Shown: positions 46,701 to 56,394, counted from the first letter of the stretch. The stretch: 64,000 nucleotides of DNA from Arenibacter sp. ARW7G5Y1 (GCF_003201775.1 NZ_QJJZ01000002.1:124001-188000); one strand, 5' to 3'. Numbers and translations are program-made. Notes: generated by a model from the sequence alone, not told the origin.

Positions 46701-47251
46701 TAGATGATAATGATAAGGCCCCAATTGGCTTTCCTACAACACCGGAAATTGTTTATGGATTTGGTTTTTCTATGGGATACAAAAATTTTGATCTATCCGG
46801 CTTTTTCCAGGGATCCGCCAGATCCTCTTTCTGGGTAGACCCTTACGCAACCGCTCCATTTATAGATAATCGTGATGCCGGTTATGAAAACGTTATTGAT
46901 AGTAATGCCCTTTTGCAAATATATGCCGATAGCCATTGGTCGGAAGCCAATCAAGATGTATATGCCCTATGGCCAAGGTTATCAACGACCGTAAATGAAA
47001 ACAACAGTCAGACCAGTACCTGGTTTATGAGAAATGGAGCCTTTTTAAGGTTTAAGGAAGTAGAACTCGGTTTTTCATTTCCTGACAGTTTGATCGATAA
47101 ATGGCACCTTACAAAGTTTAGGATGTACCTGACCGGGACCAACCTTCTTTCCATTAGCAAATTTAAACTGTGGGATCCTGAGATGGGCGGTAATGGTTTG
47201 GGGTATCCTGTACAGAGGGTATTTAATTTTGGGATGCAAATAACATTATAA
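43757..47251 (+). CDS. SusC/RagA-like TonB-dependent receptor, module 1
   Basis: The 1164-residue outer-membrane protein starts with a signal peptide in an extended leader (cleavage near ANTYSQN). An STN signalling domain (about 45-115) follows, then a carboxypeptidase-regulatory-like domain (IGGTITDDQGTPLAGVNIL). The TonB plug runs from DEVVLVGFGTQKK through ILKDATATAIYGARGANGII, and the 22-strand barrel ends FNFGMQITL. It imports an oligosaccharide together with the SusD encoded 12 bp downstream. The STN domain and the upstream sigma/FecR pair show trans-envelope regulation. Its substrate is unknown, since no CAZyme is adjacent. Confidence 0.94.
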   Translation: MKKILNIWGPIWYGLPKYNLKMKLTTLFLIITFFRIEANTYSQNTKISLDLDAVHVIDVLEEIEALSEFKVLANENLLDKHRLVSAHYKEKRIDRILRDLFSGTQVTFTVVGKQIVLRKKEEKDNPGIKVIPSAPIRAPMLQQKIGGTITDDQGTPLAGVNILKEGTLIGTQSDFDGQYLILATKGDRLTFSYLGMLSKTITVGDSDTIDVVMLEDSAKLDEVVLVGFGTQKKSSVVGAVETISPSELRVTSSNLTTALAGRVSGLISYQRSGEPGADNAEFFVRGVTSFGYKKDPLILIDGVELTLDDLSRLQTDDIASFSILKDATATAIYGARGANGIILVTTKSGVTGKVKISVRFENSFSSPTRKVDFADPITYMQLHNEAVRTRNPIGPLPYSESKIANTMAGLNPNVYPAINWQEELFQDFTNNQKMNLNLSGGGSAVRYYLASSYGVDNGLLKVDKRNNFNNNIKLKRLTLRSNINIDLTKTTEAIVRFNGTFDDYIGPIDGGAEIYKKALRTNPVLYPKYYEPDEANASTGHILFGNSAGSSSTGARYLNPYADLVKGYRENSKTLLLSQVEIKQNFDMITQGLKARILMNTTRASDFDVIRQYNPYFYEIGRYDKDTDTYTLNSLNEETGTEYLDFNENTPNISTSFYLEGAIDYSRTFNEKHEVTGLVVYTKRSSLRNNTGSFQKSLPYRNLGVSSRLSYGYDSKYFGEFNFGYNGSERFSNNNRFGFFPSAGLSWAVSEESFFEPLLSVVSRLKLRASYGIVGNDAIGDQDDRFFYLSQVNLDDDGRGYRFGKNFDYYRRGVSIGRYANDRITWERAYKSNLGLEINFLNDRVKVLADVFREKRDNILMNRAFIPPSIGLESDVRANVGEAQSEGIDFSIDYNNSFNKDLWLSGRVNFTYARGEFKVFEEPNYVDAPWRSHPGQAINQQYGLIAERLFVDEEEVANSPQQFGIYGAGDIKYHDLNGDGLIDDNDKAPIGFPTTPEIVYGFGFSMGYKNFDLSGFFQGSARSSFWVDPYATAPFIDNRDAGYENVIDSNALLQIYADSHWSEANQDVYALWPRLSTTVNENNSQTSTWFMRNGAFLRFKEVELGFSFPDSLIDKWHLTKFRMYLTGTNLLSISKFKLWDPEMGGNGLGYPVQRVFNFGMQITL

Positions 47252-47263
47252 CAGAAATTTAGG

Positions 47264-49144
47264 ATGAAAAAATCAATATATTTAATCGTATTTCTCATGG
47301 GGTTATTTGCCTCATGTGATAATTACTTGGATGTAGTCCCTGATAACGTGGCTACCATAGATAATGCCTTTACGGATGAAGTACAGGCCAGGAAATATTT
47401 ATTCACCTGCTATTCGTATTTACCAAATGTTAGTGGTGTGGGCTGGGTTCCAGGTTGGTATACAGGGGACGAATTTTGGCCCAATTCAGAGGTTTACAAT
47501 TGGCTGCAAAATCCGTCCAATATTGCAAGAAATGCCCAAAATGCCAATGAACCCTTGCTTAATTTTTATGAGGGAAGAGGAGGTGGAAGCGATTTATTTC
47601 AAGGAATCAGGGTCTGTAATACCTTTATATCCAGGGTAGACAATGTTCCTGGGCTGGACAATGTTGAGAAAATAAAATGGAAGGCAGAAGCAAAATTTTT
47701 AAAAGCTTACTACCATTATTACCTCACAAAAATGTACGGGCCCATTCCGTTGATTACAGAGAACATAGATGTTTCGGCCACACCTGATGAAGTTAGGTTG
47801 CCTAGGGCATCTTTTGACGAGTGTATAAATTTTATCGTGGACCTACTTGATGAAGCTGCGGAAGGTTTGCCTACCACTATTCTAAATGAATTGGACGAGT
47901 TGGGCCGTATTACCAAATCCATAGCATTGGCGGTTAAGGCAGACGTATTACTTACGGCGGCTAGCCCTTTGTTTAACGGGAATCCTGATTACTCCACTTT
48001 TAACAATATAGATGGGACTCCTTTTTTTGGACCATATGACAAGGAAAAATGGAAGCGGGCAGCCGATGCCGGTTTGGAAGCTATAGAAGAAGCTGAGGCG
48101 GCGGGTGCCGTCCTGTATGAGTTTTCCGATTTAGTCGTTACAAACCCGTCAGCGGAAACGGTTCGCAAGCTTACATTAAGGGGTAGGGTTACGGATCCTT
48201 GGAACAAGGAAATTGTATGGGGTAGCTCGCAAAACGATGACCGGCAATACGACTCCCAAGCCAATTTTGTTACGGCCGGGGAAACGGTAACAGGACAATG
48301 GATGGCGCCCACTTATAGAATTGTGGAACAGTATTACACCAATCACGGTGTCCCCATTGAGGAGGACATTGCATGGGCAGGTAGAGATCCACTAGCGTTC
48401 AGAACGGCCCAGGCTTCACATTCCCTGGATATCCAAGAGGGAGCTGAAATTCCACAAATACACTTTGATAGGGAACCTAGGTTTTACGCCGATCTAGGAT
48501 TTGATCGCGGTACCTGGTATGGTCAAGGTAAATTGGACGAAAATGATCAGCATATTGTAAAGGCCAAAAGAGGGGAGACTTCGGGAAAAAAGACCATTTC
48601 CAAATTCTCCATTACCGGATATTTTCCAAAGAAGCTGGTAAATTATGAAAATGCCTTTGGAACTAGCAATTCATATTCTAGTAAGCGCTATTCATTTCCT
48701 TATATCCGTTTGGCAGAATTGTATTTAAATTATGCAGAGGCCTTAAATGAATATAGTGGTCCCAGTGCAGAGGTATATTCCTATATAGACAAGATTAGGG
48801 AACGTGCCGGTCTGGAAGGGGTGGTGCAAAGTTGGGGGAATTATACCAATAACCCAGGGAAACCTACCAACGTAGATGGGCTGCGCGATATAATTCAGAA
48901 AGAACGCTTGATAGAACTGTCCTTTGAGAACCATAGATATTGGGACCTTAGACGGTGGAAACTACTACAAGATCATATGAACGGCCCAATACAAGGGTGG
49001 AATATAGATTCTGATCAAAATGATGGGTATTACAACTTGATTACCTTTTTTAATCAAAAGTTCACCATGCGCAATTACCTATGGCCAATAAGGAGCGAAG
49101 TCCTTTTGTTGAATCCTAATTTGGTTCAAAACCCGGGCTGGTAA
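47264..49144 (+). CDS. SusD/RagB-like glycan-binding lipoprotein, module 1
   Basis: The 626-residue lipoprotein (GLFASCDNYLD) begins with the N-terminal SusD signature DNYLDVVPDNVATIDNAF. TPR-like helical segments follow (KWKAEAKFLKAYYHYYLTKMYGPIPLI, PYIRLAELYLNYAEALNEY). The C terminus is FENHRYWDLRRWK, then NPGW. It caps the SusC barrel as a lid and binds the glycan. It is longer than a typical SusD of about 550 residues because of an insertion around residues 300-400. Confidence 0.94.
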   Translation: MKKSIYLIVFLMGLFASCDNYLDVVPDNVATIDNAFTDEVQARKYLFTCYSYLPNVSGVGWVPGWYTGDEFWPNSEVYNWLQNPSNIARNAQNANEPLLNFYEGRGGGSDLFQGIRVCNTFISRVDNVPGLDNVEKIKWKAEAKFLKAYYHYYLTKMYGPIPLITENIDVSATPDEVRLPRASFDECINFIVDLLDEAAEGLPTTILNELDELGRITKSIALAVKADVLLTAASPLFNGNPDYSTFNNIDGTPFFGPYDKEKWKRAADAGLEAIEEAEAAGAVLYEFSDLVVTNPSAETVRKLTLRGRVTDPWNKEIVWGSSQNDDRQYDSQANFVTAGETVTGQWMAPTYRIVEQYYTNHGVPIEEDIAWAGRDPLAFRTAQASHSLDIQEGAEIPQIHFDREPRFYADLGFDRGTWYGQGKLDENDQHIVKAKRGETSGKKTISKFSITGYFPKKLVNYENAFGTSNSYSSKRYSFPYIRLAELYLNYAEALNEYSGPSAEVYSYIDKIRERAGLEGVVQSWGNYTNNPGKPTNVDGLRDIIQKERLIELSFENHRYWDLRRWKLLQDHMNGPIQGWNIDSDQNDGYYNLITFFNQKFTMRNYLWPIRSEVLLLNPNLVQNPGW

Positions 49145-49167
49145 TTATTAACTAAAAAACATAAAAA

Positions 49168-50382
49168 ATGAAATTTAATATACACCTTGTTGTTTTGGCA
49201 TTGGGCATTATAGTTTTTGCCGGATGTTCACAAGATCAAAATCAACCCATCTCCAATGATGGCATAGCACCGGGCAAAATTATAGAGGCCGTAGTCACCA
49301 ATATACCTGGCGGGGCTATTATTAAATATACCCCACCTAGTGATGAAGATCTTTTGTATATAGAAGCTAAGTATAGATTAAAGAATGGTAATGAGTTTAA
49401 GGTGAGGTCTTCTGTTTATTCCGATACCTTGGTTGTAAAGGGTTTTGGCGACACCGATACTTACAACGTGGATATCTATAGTGTAGATCGAAGTGAAAAT
49501 GTCTCAGAGCCATTAAAAGTGGAGGTAGCGCCCTTAACGCCTCCAATTGAGAATATTTTCAAGACCATCAATATGAGAAAAACTTTTGGTGGCGTGAATA
49601 TTACTTGGGAAAATGAAGATTCTGATCCAATTGCGGTCATATTAAGTGCCTCCACAAAGGAGGAAGGACCGGACGGTCCCTTGGAGGTCATTGAAACTTT
49701 CTATTCGGATGCCCCTAGTGGCAAACAATCCGTAAGGGGTTTTGATACCGATGCCTATCGCTTTAGGGCAAGGATAAGGGATAGATGGGGAAATTTTTCC
49801 GCGTACAAGGATGTAGTAATAAATCCGTACTTCGAGTCCAAGTTGGATAAAGGTTTGTTCAAGGAAGTAATCCTTCCTGGAGATGTCAAGCAAACAGAAC
49901 CTTGGAATCCAAATGGCGGAAGTTCTATCCCAAGATTGTGGGACGAGAATACCGATAGTCGATTGGTTGGTTTCAATGGTGATATGCCGGATAATTACAC
50001 CTATACTTTTGACCTTGGTGTTTTAGCCAGCTTGAGTAGGATGAAATTTTGGCAGTTTACACAAGGCGATGGCTATTATTTATACTTCGATGCCCAATAT
50101 AGAAAATTTGAAATATGGGGTGCCAGTGAGTTGAATGTTAGTGGAGGCTGGGAAGGATGGACCTTACTCAAGGACTATGAAGTTGTAAAACCTTCGGGAT
50201 TACCGGAAGGCCTGGGTAGTTACACCAATGAAGACAAGGAAATTGCTTTTGCAGGGCACGACATTGAATTTGGATTGGACATTCCAAAAGTACGGTACAT
50301 CAGAATTAAGGTCAAATCTACATTTTCAGGCTTGGATTGGGGATCTTGTGGGGAAATGACCTTCTGGGGAGATATCAATTAA
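49168..50382 (+). CDS. surface lipoprotein of the DUF4959/DUF5126/DUF5000 type
   Basis: The 404-residue lipoprotein (IVFAGCSQD) has three beta-rich parts: an N-terminal Fn3-like DUF4959 (PGKIIEAVVTNIPGGAIIKYTPP), a central DUF5126-like part (VNITWENEDSDPIAVILSA), and a C-terminal DUF5000 discoidin-like domain (SIPRLWDENTDSRLVGF, VRYIRIKVKS). Such proteins follow SusCD pairs in Bacteroidota and probably bind glycan at the surface, as SusE/F do. It follows susD by 23 bp and precedes a second protein of similar design. Confidence 0.85.
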   Translation: MKFNIHLVVLALGIIVFAGCSQDQNQPISNDGIAPGKIIEAVVTNIPGGAIIKYTPPSDEDLLYIEAKYRLKNGNEFKVRSSVYSDTLVVKGFGDTDTYNVDIYSVDRSENVSEPLKVEVAPLTPPIENIFKTINMRKTFGGVNITWENEDSDPIAVILSASTKEEGPDGPLEVIETFYSDAPSGKQSVRGFDTDAYRFRARIRDRWGNFSAYKDVVINPYFESKLDKGLFKEVILPGDVKQTEPWNPNGGSSIPRLWDENTDSRLVGFNGDMPDNYTYTFDLGVLASLSRMKFWQFTQGDGYYLYFDAQYRKFEIWGASELNVSGGWEGWTLLKDYEVVKPSGLPEGLGSYTNEDKEIAFAGHDIEFGLDIPKVRYIRIKVKSTFSGLDWGSCGEMTFWGDIN

Positions 50383-50414
50383 TATTGAGGCCTAAATAAT
50401 TAAATAAAATAAAG

Positions 50415-51818
50415 ATGAATAATCTATCATATATAAGAAAAACAGTGTATTCCTTTTATCTATTGGCAATTATGGGTCTAGTGCTAGGTTCCTGTGATAA
50501 AATGGAAGATAATTATAAAGCGTTTATTGCGGATGGAGAAGTAACCTATACGCCAAAAGCACTCGATATAGAAGGAAAGTCCGGTAATAAGCGAGTCCAA
50601 TTGGAATGGGATGTTACCAGCAATACCAATATTGAAAAATGGTTGTTTTCCTTTGGGGAAAAGACTATTACGTTGGACAATACAGACCGGGAAAACTCTC
50701 ATAAAACCTATATCCTAGAGGATCTGGAAGAAGGTGATTATGTCTTTTCTGTACAGAGCATAAGTAAAAATGGCAGTAAATCTCTCGCTACAGAACTACC
50801 ATTAACCGTATTTGGGGAAGCTTATAGGGCTTCTTTAGTACCCAGAAGGTTAAAGTCCTTTGCCTATGACGGGGTTCAGGGCCTTGCCGATTTTGCTCCG
50901 GCTACCTCCTTGATTAGAAATACCGAAGTGAGATATACTTCAAATGGGGAGAGTATCACAGCAATTTTGGATAAAGAGGACGAGGTCATTGAACTCCCAA
51001 ACTTGGATTTTACACAGGTGGTGGAATACCGTACCTTTTATGTTCCTACGGGTGAAAAGGATGGGGAGGAAACCGTGATAGATGAATTTGCGTCCGATTG
51101 GCTAACGGTAGAAAGACCAGTGGCTTTGGAGGCCATCCTGGAAAGTGCTGTGGTGAGTCCCGTTCTTGGGGGAGCCATTATAAGTTGGGAAAACACCGAT
51201 TTGATGAATATTGATGTTCAAATGAATTATCTCAATTGGGATAATCAAGAAGTTTCTGTTTCCCTGAACTCAATGGCCGACACCGAGGAGGTATACCTCC
51301 CTTTTATGATGGGAGGGACGCAATCTATAAGGGTAGCAATGGCAGATGAAAAAAAGAATGCCATAGTCAGATTTATCGAGGTAGATGTTGTGCAAACCAA
51401 TTACTTGGACAGAAGTGGCTGGGTTGCTTTGGAAGTTTCATCCGAAGCCTATGACGGCTGGAATATAGAAAGAATGTGGGATGGGGACCTAAATACGGCA
51501 TGGCACTCGCCCTGGGGAGGAGCTTCCCAATATCCGCATCATTTTGTCATAGATATGGGTGAGGAAAAGACACTTACCGGTTTTAAGATTGCAAATAAAT
51601 GGGACGATAGGGTGCCAACAAAAACAAAGTTTGAAGTTAGTACGGATAATGTAAATTGGACCGATCTAGGGACATTTAACAATCCCGACCAATACAGTAA
51701 TGATCCACAATTATATGGATTGGCCGGTGAGCCCAAGGCACGCTACTTTAGAGTAACATTTGTTGAAGGTGTAGGTTCCGAAGCCGTAATAAGGGAATTT
51801 GATGTTACGGGTATTTAG
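50415..51818 (+). CDS. surface lipoprotein, DUF4998 plus F5/8 type C domain
   Basis: The 467-residue lipoprotein (LVLGSCDKM) has two Fn3-like/DUF4998 repeats: residues about 45-135 (GKSGNKRVQLEWDVTSNTNIEKW) and about 140-330. A C-terminal discoidin domain (about 335-467) has WNIERMWDGDLNTAWHSPWG, FVIDMGEEKTLTGFKI and ARYFRVTFVEG. This is a carbohydrate-binding module. It is the last gene of SusCD module 1 and is followed by a strong terminator. A second surface glycan-binding role is likely. Confidence 0.87.
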   Translation: MNNLSYIRKTVYSFYLLAIMGLVLGSCDKMEDNYKAFIADGEVTYTPKALDIEGKSGNKRVQLEWDVTSNTNIEKWLFSFGEKTITLDNTDRENSHKTYILEDLEEGDYVFSVQSISKNGSKSLATELPLTVFGEAYRASLVPRRLKSFAYDGVQGLADFAPATSLIRNTEVRYTSNGESITAILDKEDEVIELPNLDFTQVVEYRTFYVPTGEKDGEETVIDEFASDWLTVERPVALEAILESAVVSPVLGGAIISWENTDLMNIDVQMNYLNWDNQEVSVSLNSMADTEEVYLPFMMGGTQSIRVAMADEKKNAIVRFIEVDVVQTNYLDRSGWVALEVSSEAYDGWNIERMWDGDLNTAWHSPWGGASQYPHHFVIDMGEEKTLTGFKIANKWDDRVPTKTKFEVSTDNVNWTDLGTFNNPDQYSNDPQLYGLAGEPKARYFRVTFVEGVGSEAVIREFDVTGI

Positions 51819-51872
51819 ACAACGTTATGCCCTTTTAATTTTATAGGTTTTGGTGTAAGGCCACCTTTATAA

Positions 51873-51909
51873 AATAGGCTCCCAGGAAACTGGGAGCCTA
51901 TTGTTTTTT
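51873..51909 (+). terminator. strong rho-independent terminator of SusCD module 1
   Basis: A perfect 13-bp stem (51873-51885 with 51890-51902) with a GAAA tetraloop is followed by GTTTTTT. The A-run before it may let it also work for the opposite strand. The remaining gap up to 52160 shows no supported gene. Confidence 0.92.
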
Positions 51910-52160
51910 AAAACCGATGCTCCATTAGGACTTTAAAAGTGGGATGGATGGCAATTGGGAATATAGGGTAGTTTGGGAATTAATGGGGTATTATAATATA
52001 TCTGCCAGTCGCGTATGCTGGAAAGAATGGGTAACCGCTTCCATTCATTGTTCTCCTACCCATGAACCAACTGGTTTTTGGGAATACTGGAATAACCCCC
52101 ATTTTTTCCAAGTATTTCCAATAACTTTTGTATCCTGGATTTCTTTCTTTCAACCTTTGA

Positions 52161-55100
52161 TTATTTAGGTTGATCTATTTTTAAGATTTCCAGTGGGGCA
52201 TTGTTTTTGGCAACTATCAAGTGTTGCCCGTTGATCAATTCCAAGTCCCTAATCTCTCCTTCGACCCATAATCCGCTTTCGTTGGGACTTACGGACTTAA
52301 AGCCCTGTGGACTACCTTTTAGGAAACTGCCAAAACTGGCATCATACCTGCCAAATTCAGGTTTAACACCATATAAATTACCTCCACAAACCAAGTCCAA
52401 ATAGCCGTCATTGTCAAAATCTTTTACTACAAACGCGTATATGGGAGTAGTTTGGACTTCATAGGGAAGTGTCTTTACTTCGAAATTTCCTTGGCCTTGG
52501 TTAATTAAGAGAGAGGATTGTAAGTTGGTAACCTCTAATGTAATACTGCCCTTCATCTCCTCCGCAGTAAAAATGTCATGAACCGAATTGAATTTATAGC
52601 TCTCATATTTGAGATATTTTTTTTTGAGATGGGGCATTTGATTTACCAAATCGTGTTTCAATGCAATGGGATAAGATTCGTCGTTATTGTATCCACTTAT
52701 TATCTGTTCAACCTTTCCGTTGGAGTCAAAATCATTGACATACATGGATATGGGTTTGCTCAAGGTAGCCCTGAACCTGGAATTTTCCCCATGGTTGCCC
52801 AAGACGAAGTCCATATCCCCATCATTGTCAAAATCCCCTTCCTCGATTGTATTCCACCAGCCATTGGTTCCGGACAAACCTGCACTTTCTGTACGGTTCA
52901 GAAGTGCTCCCTCCACATTTTCAAAAACACTTACTGGCATCCAATCTCCCACGGTAATCAAATCGGGGTCTCCGTCTAAATCGATATCGCTCCACACAGC
53001 ATCTGTAAACATACCGTATTTTAACAATCCTGGGGCCTTTGCCGAGGTTACGTTTGTAAACTTTCCTTTATTATTCTCCAGTAAGTAGCCATTGCAAGGG
53101 AATCCATAGACATTGGGGACCAACCTAATTCCCACAAACAAGTCGGTATCGCCATCCCCGTCATAGTCTGCAGCCTTTACACAGGAGCTACTTTCAAATT
53201 TACCATTAGGAAGGATTTGTGAAGACTTAGAGAAACCTCCTTTGCCATCATTGATATACAAAATGTCGCTTAAGGCTACCGAAGTATTGGAAAATTCATT
53301 GCCCCCATTGGCAACATATAAGTCCATATCCCCATCTTGATCTGCATCAAAAAAAATAGCGTCTACTACTTCCCCCTCCTTGTCTGCTTCAAAAAGTGCC
53401 ACATTGGTTTGGAGGTAGTCATTTTGATTATTTTGTATATACAGTGCGCTGGAAGAACTCTTTGCACCGCCAATAAAGAAATCCTCAAGGCCATCCCCAT
53501 TAACATCTCCTACCGTTACTTTTGGCCCCTCGGTGGACAACATGAAATTTATTAGTGGGTCCCGGTCAAAATCCACATACTTGTTTTCTTTATGGGAATA
53601 TAGACTTTCATACCGGGACAAGGGAAAGGAGAAAATTCTATTTTCCTGTTCAATTTTATTTTTGGCAACTGCTGGGTTGGTATCTTTGAAATAGGATAGC
53701 TCCAACATCTGATTTATGGCTATGTCCTTCCGGAAAGTTGTTTTTCCATCTGGCCATTTCACTAATAGGGAATCAATTTTGGCAGATTTGCCTAAACCAA
53801 AATTGGGCCTTGGATCAACTGAAGACTGAAAGCCCCTTGTGGCGTTTAATTCTTGAAAATGTGCGGTGCCATCTACCCAAACGGTAATTTTGGAGCCAAT
53901 TGCCATGGTGTTGTTTTTACGGCCATCAAGTTTCAATTTTAAATAGCCATTTTCAGGGAAAAACTGCCTTGCCTTGTTTTTATATACAAAACATGGCATA
54001 TTAACATTGTTGACTACAAGGTCCAAATCCCCATCGTTATCCAAATCCCCATAGGCCGATCCGTTGGAAAAACTGGGCTGCGACAAACCGTAATTCTGGG
54101 ATACATCTTCAAATTTGTTTCCATCCAGGTTTTTAAAGGCTACATTTGGTATGGGGTTGGATGGGATGACCTCTACCAGTTTTTCAAAATTTATTTTGTT
54201 ATTGGTCGCCATTTCCTTTCTGGTAGCTTCATCCGAGATAAACTGGATATAATCTTGATCGGTAAGGTCCTTGAAAATTCCATTGGCTACAAAAATATCC
54301 TTTAGGCCGTCATTTTCCATGTCGAAAATTAGGGCGCCCCAACTCCAATCCGTCGCTTCAACTCCCGAGAGACGACCGGCTTCGGAAAAGAAAATATCCT
54401 CGCAATAAGGTTTTTTCCCCTGGTTGAATTGAAGTGTATTCCTGGTAAATTGATGATAGTAATCATTCTCCAGGTTAAATTGATACTTATTCCAATTTTC
54501 AAATGTGGTCTTTGTTTTCAGGCGGGCTTCATCCTTGGGTAACATCTCAGTCACAAAAATATCCAGAAGTCCGTCGTTGTTCAAGTCGGCAGCATCGGCT
54601 CCCATAGAAGTTGCGCTAATACTTTTGGTTTGTGACTCCAAGGTCTCTCTAAAGGTTCCATTTCCATTGTTCATGTAAATATAGTCCCGTTCAAAAAAAT
54701 CATTGGAAACATATATGTCTGGCCAATCATCATTGTCAAAGTCTCCCACGGTGACTCCCATGCCAAACCCTATTATACTACCGTATATTCCGGCATCCTG
54801 GCTCACATCCTTAAAATATCCTCCTTCATTTCTATATAATTTATCACCACCAACACTATCCCGTACAAAACGTTCGTTTATCCGTAAATTAAAGGTGCCG
54901 ATAGGTCTAAAGGAGTTGTTTAGTAAATACATATCCAAATCGCCATCCCTATCATAATCGAAAAATGCGGCATGCGTACTAAATCCCATATCCGCCACTT
55001 GAAACTCGGTGGCTTTTTCCGTGAACGTTACTAAACCTTTACTATTGGGACCATTATTGATAAACAATTCATTTGGCCTATTACCTCCTTTAATATTCCC

Positions 55101-55550
55101 TGAATTACAAACATAAATATCCAGCCAGCCATCCCCATTAACATCTGCCATGCTTACCCCTGTAGACCAGGACTGTCCTCCCTGTACACCAGCCTTTTCC
55201 GATACATCCCTGAAACTAAACCCGTCCTCACCTTTATTAAGGTACAGTTTGTTTTCAGACATATTGGAGGTGAAATAAATATCCAAAAATCCATCGTTAT
55301 TAACGTCTCCCAAGGCTACCCCTCCTCCGTTGTAATAATTTCTATACTTATACACATTAAAATCCGAACTGAATGTCAATTTATTAATAAAATCAAGGCC
55401 AGTTTCTTCCGTGGATAACAAACTGAAAAGCGTATTGGATGGGGGCTTTTCCTCTATACGGTCCCCACATGAATTGCAACAGTAAAAAACCCAGAGTATT
55501 ACCAGGCCTTTTTGAATTATTCCCAATTGAACTATTTGGTTTAATCGCAT
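52161..55550 (-). CDS. FG-GAP/VCBS-repeat protein with ASPIC/UnbV domains
   Basis: The 1129-residue exported protein has a Cys-rich signal end (YCCNSCGD) that may be a lipobox. It carries many FG-GAP/VCBS units with the calcium-loop pattern D-x-N-x-D-G (VALGDVNNDGFLDIYF, VSMADVNGDGWLDIYVC, AYGDLDNDGDLDLVVNN, VTVGDVNGDGLEDFFIGG), forming one or two propellers. An ASPIC/UnbV segment (NATRGFQSSVDPRPNFGLG, VKWPDGKTT) lies in the middle. Such proteins often accompany SusCD pairs in marine Bacteroidota, where they may bind glycan or protein at the surface. Some homologues are named RNA-binding by error. It is the last large gene of module 2. Confidence 0.88.
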   Translation of the reverse strand: MRLNQIVQLGIIQKGLVILWVFYCCNSCGDRIEEKPPSNTLFSLLSTEETGLDFINKLTFSSDFNVYKYRNYYNGGGVALGDVNNDGFLDIYFTSNMSENKLYLNKGEDGFSFRDVSEKAGVQGGQSWSTGVSMADVNGDGWLDIYVCNSGNIKGGNRPNELFINNGPNSKGLVTFTEKATEFQVADMGFSTHAAFFDYDRDGDLDMYLLNNSFRPIGTFNLRINERFVRDSVGGDKLYRNEGGYFKDVSQDAGIYGSIIGFGMGVTVGDFDNDDWPDIYVSNDFFERDYIYMNNGNGTFRETLESQTKSISATSMGADAADLNNDGLLDIFVTEMLPKDEARLKTKTTFENWNKYQFNLENDYYHQFTRNTLQFNQGKKPYCEDIFFSEAGRLSGVEATDWSWGALIFDMENDGLKDIFVANGIFKDLTDQDYIQFISDEATRKEMATNNKINFEKLVEVIPSNPIPNVAFKNLDGNKFEDVSQNYGLSQPSFSNGSAYGDLDNDGDLDLVVNNVNMPCFVYKNKARQFFPENGYLKLKLDGRKNNTMAIGSKITVWVDGTAHFQELNATRGFQSSVDPRPNFGLGKSAKIDSLLVKWPDGKTTFRKDIAINQMLELSYFKDTNPAVAKNKIEQENRIFSFPLSRYESLYSHKENKYVDFDRDPLINFMLSTEGPKVTVGDVNGDGLEDFFIGGAKSSSSALYIQNNQNDYLQTNVALFEADKEGEVVDAIFFDADQDGDMDLYVANGGNEFSNTSVALSDILYINDGKGGFSKSSQILPNGKFESSSCVKAADYDGDGDTDLFVGIRLVPNVYGFPCNGYLLENNKGKFTNVTSAKAPGLLKYGMFTDAVWSDIDLDGDPDLITVGDWMPVSVFENVEGALLNRTESAGLSGTNGWWNTIEEGDFDNDGDMDFVLGNHGENSRFRATLSKPISMYVNDFDSNGKVEQIISGYNNDESYPIALKHDLVNQMPHLKKKYLKYESYKFNSVHDIFTAEEMKGSITLEVTNLQSSLLINQGQGNFEVKTLPYEVQTTPIYAFVVKDFDNDGYLDLVCGGNLYGVKPEFGRYDASFGSFLKGSPQGFKSVSPNESGLWVEGEIRDLELINGQHLIVAKNNAPLEILKIDQPK

Positions 55551-55573
55551 TATGTTTTAGATATTAACACTAT

Positions 55574-56161
55574 TTAGCTATTGGTTTTTCTCAGATTAGT
55601 GAATCTGGCATTCACTTTTGCCTCGTCCTTTTGGAATAAAGTGATTCTTTGGTTGCCCAAAACCCATACTAGAGCTGGTCTAGCACTTTGGTTGGATTTA
55701 AATTGAATAAAATTTGGACCATATTTATTCCTATAAAGATTAATAACATCTTTCCACAGGAGGTCATCTGTGGTGCGTTTGTTCCAAGGAGCCCAGCTAA
55801 CATAGCTATAGGTAACCCTCATAACCTGAATGCTGTCATTGATATATTCTGGAACAAAATTCATTCTGATCTTGGTGTCAAATTCATCAATTTCGCATTG
55901 TACACTCATGTCACCCCCTTGTGACACTTTGCCCTGGTGTCCCAGCGCTGTAATATGATTATAATATTCATCATAGGTCATCCCAAAATATACGCCATGG
56001 AATAAGGTGTCATTGGTAATTCCACTATTTAATTGGTTTTTCACCAATTTTCGGTATTGTATTGCAGGATCACAACCAATTAACATTGATAAAAAGAATC
56101 CCAAGAAGAAAACAATACGTATTTTTTTTACAAGCTCGCTTAATGAGAAACAGTTCTGCAT
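55574..56161 (-). CDS. lipoprotein of unknown function
   Basis: The frame is open from 56365, but the ATG at 56161 is chosen because a lipoprotein signal starts there (KKIRIVFFLGFFLSMLIGCDP); the preceding 68 residues look non-coding. The mature protein of about 165 residues contains FHGVYFGMTYDEYYNHITALG and VTYSYVSWAPWNKRTTDDLL, and ends in a charged tail. FGMTYDE recalls the short helical motif at the start of BamE-like domains, but I do not recognise the family. It lies between the FG-GAP gene and susD of module 2 and is probably in that operon. Confidence 0.65.
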   Translation of the reverse strand: MQNCFSLSELVKKIRIVFFLGFFLSMLIGCDPAIQYRKLVKNQLNSGITNDTLFHGVYFGMTYDEYYNHITALGHQGKVSQGGDMSVQCEIDEFDTKIRMNFVPEYINDSIQVMRVTYSYVSWAPWNKRTTDDLLWKDVINLYRNKYGPNFIQFKSNQSARPALVWVLGNQRITLFQKDEAKVNARFTNLRKTNS

Positions 56162-56394
56162 AGTCAATTCTTTTGAAAAGTCATTGTTGTTTTCTTTAGT
56201 ATCCAATAGGAAATAAATAGTTTCATATAACATTTCCGCCAATACACATGGCAATTCTATTAGAGATAATGCAATGATTTTGAATTTACTAGAGGATCTA
56301 TACACAAAAAAGCAATGACCTCGAGGAAGGATTTTAAAGATACTAACCTCGAGGACCATTTGCAATCAAACTAACTAACTCAATTTTCTAATTA

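Noticed and set aside
51944-52168. 74-residue frame after the module 1 terminator
   Set aside because: Aromatic-rich, no family features, runs into the 3' end of the FG-GAP gene on the other strand; likely chance.
52161-55550. RNA-binding function suggested by the UnbV name
   Set aside because: The protein is exported and built of calcium-loop FG-GAP repeats; the name is a known annotation artefact.
56162-56365. Upstream start for the unknown lipoprotein in module 2
   Set aside because: It would bury the lipoprotein signal 68 residues inside the protein; the added part has no coding character. The gap 56162-56394 probably holds leader or processing sequence.
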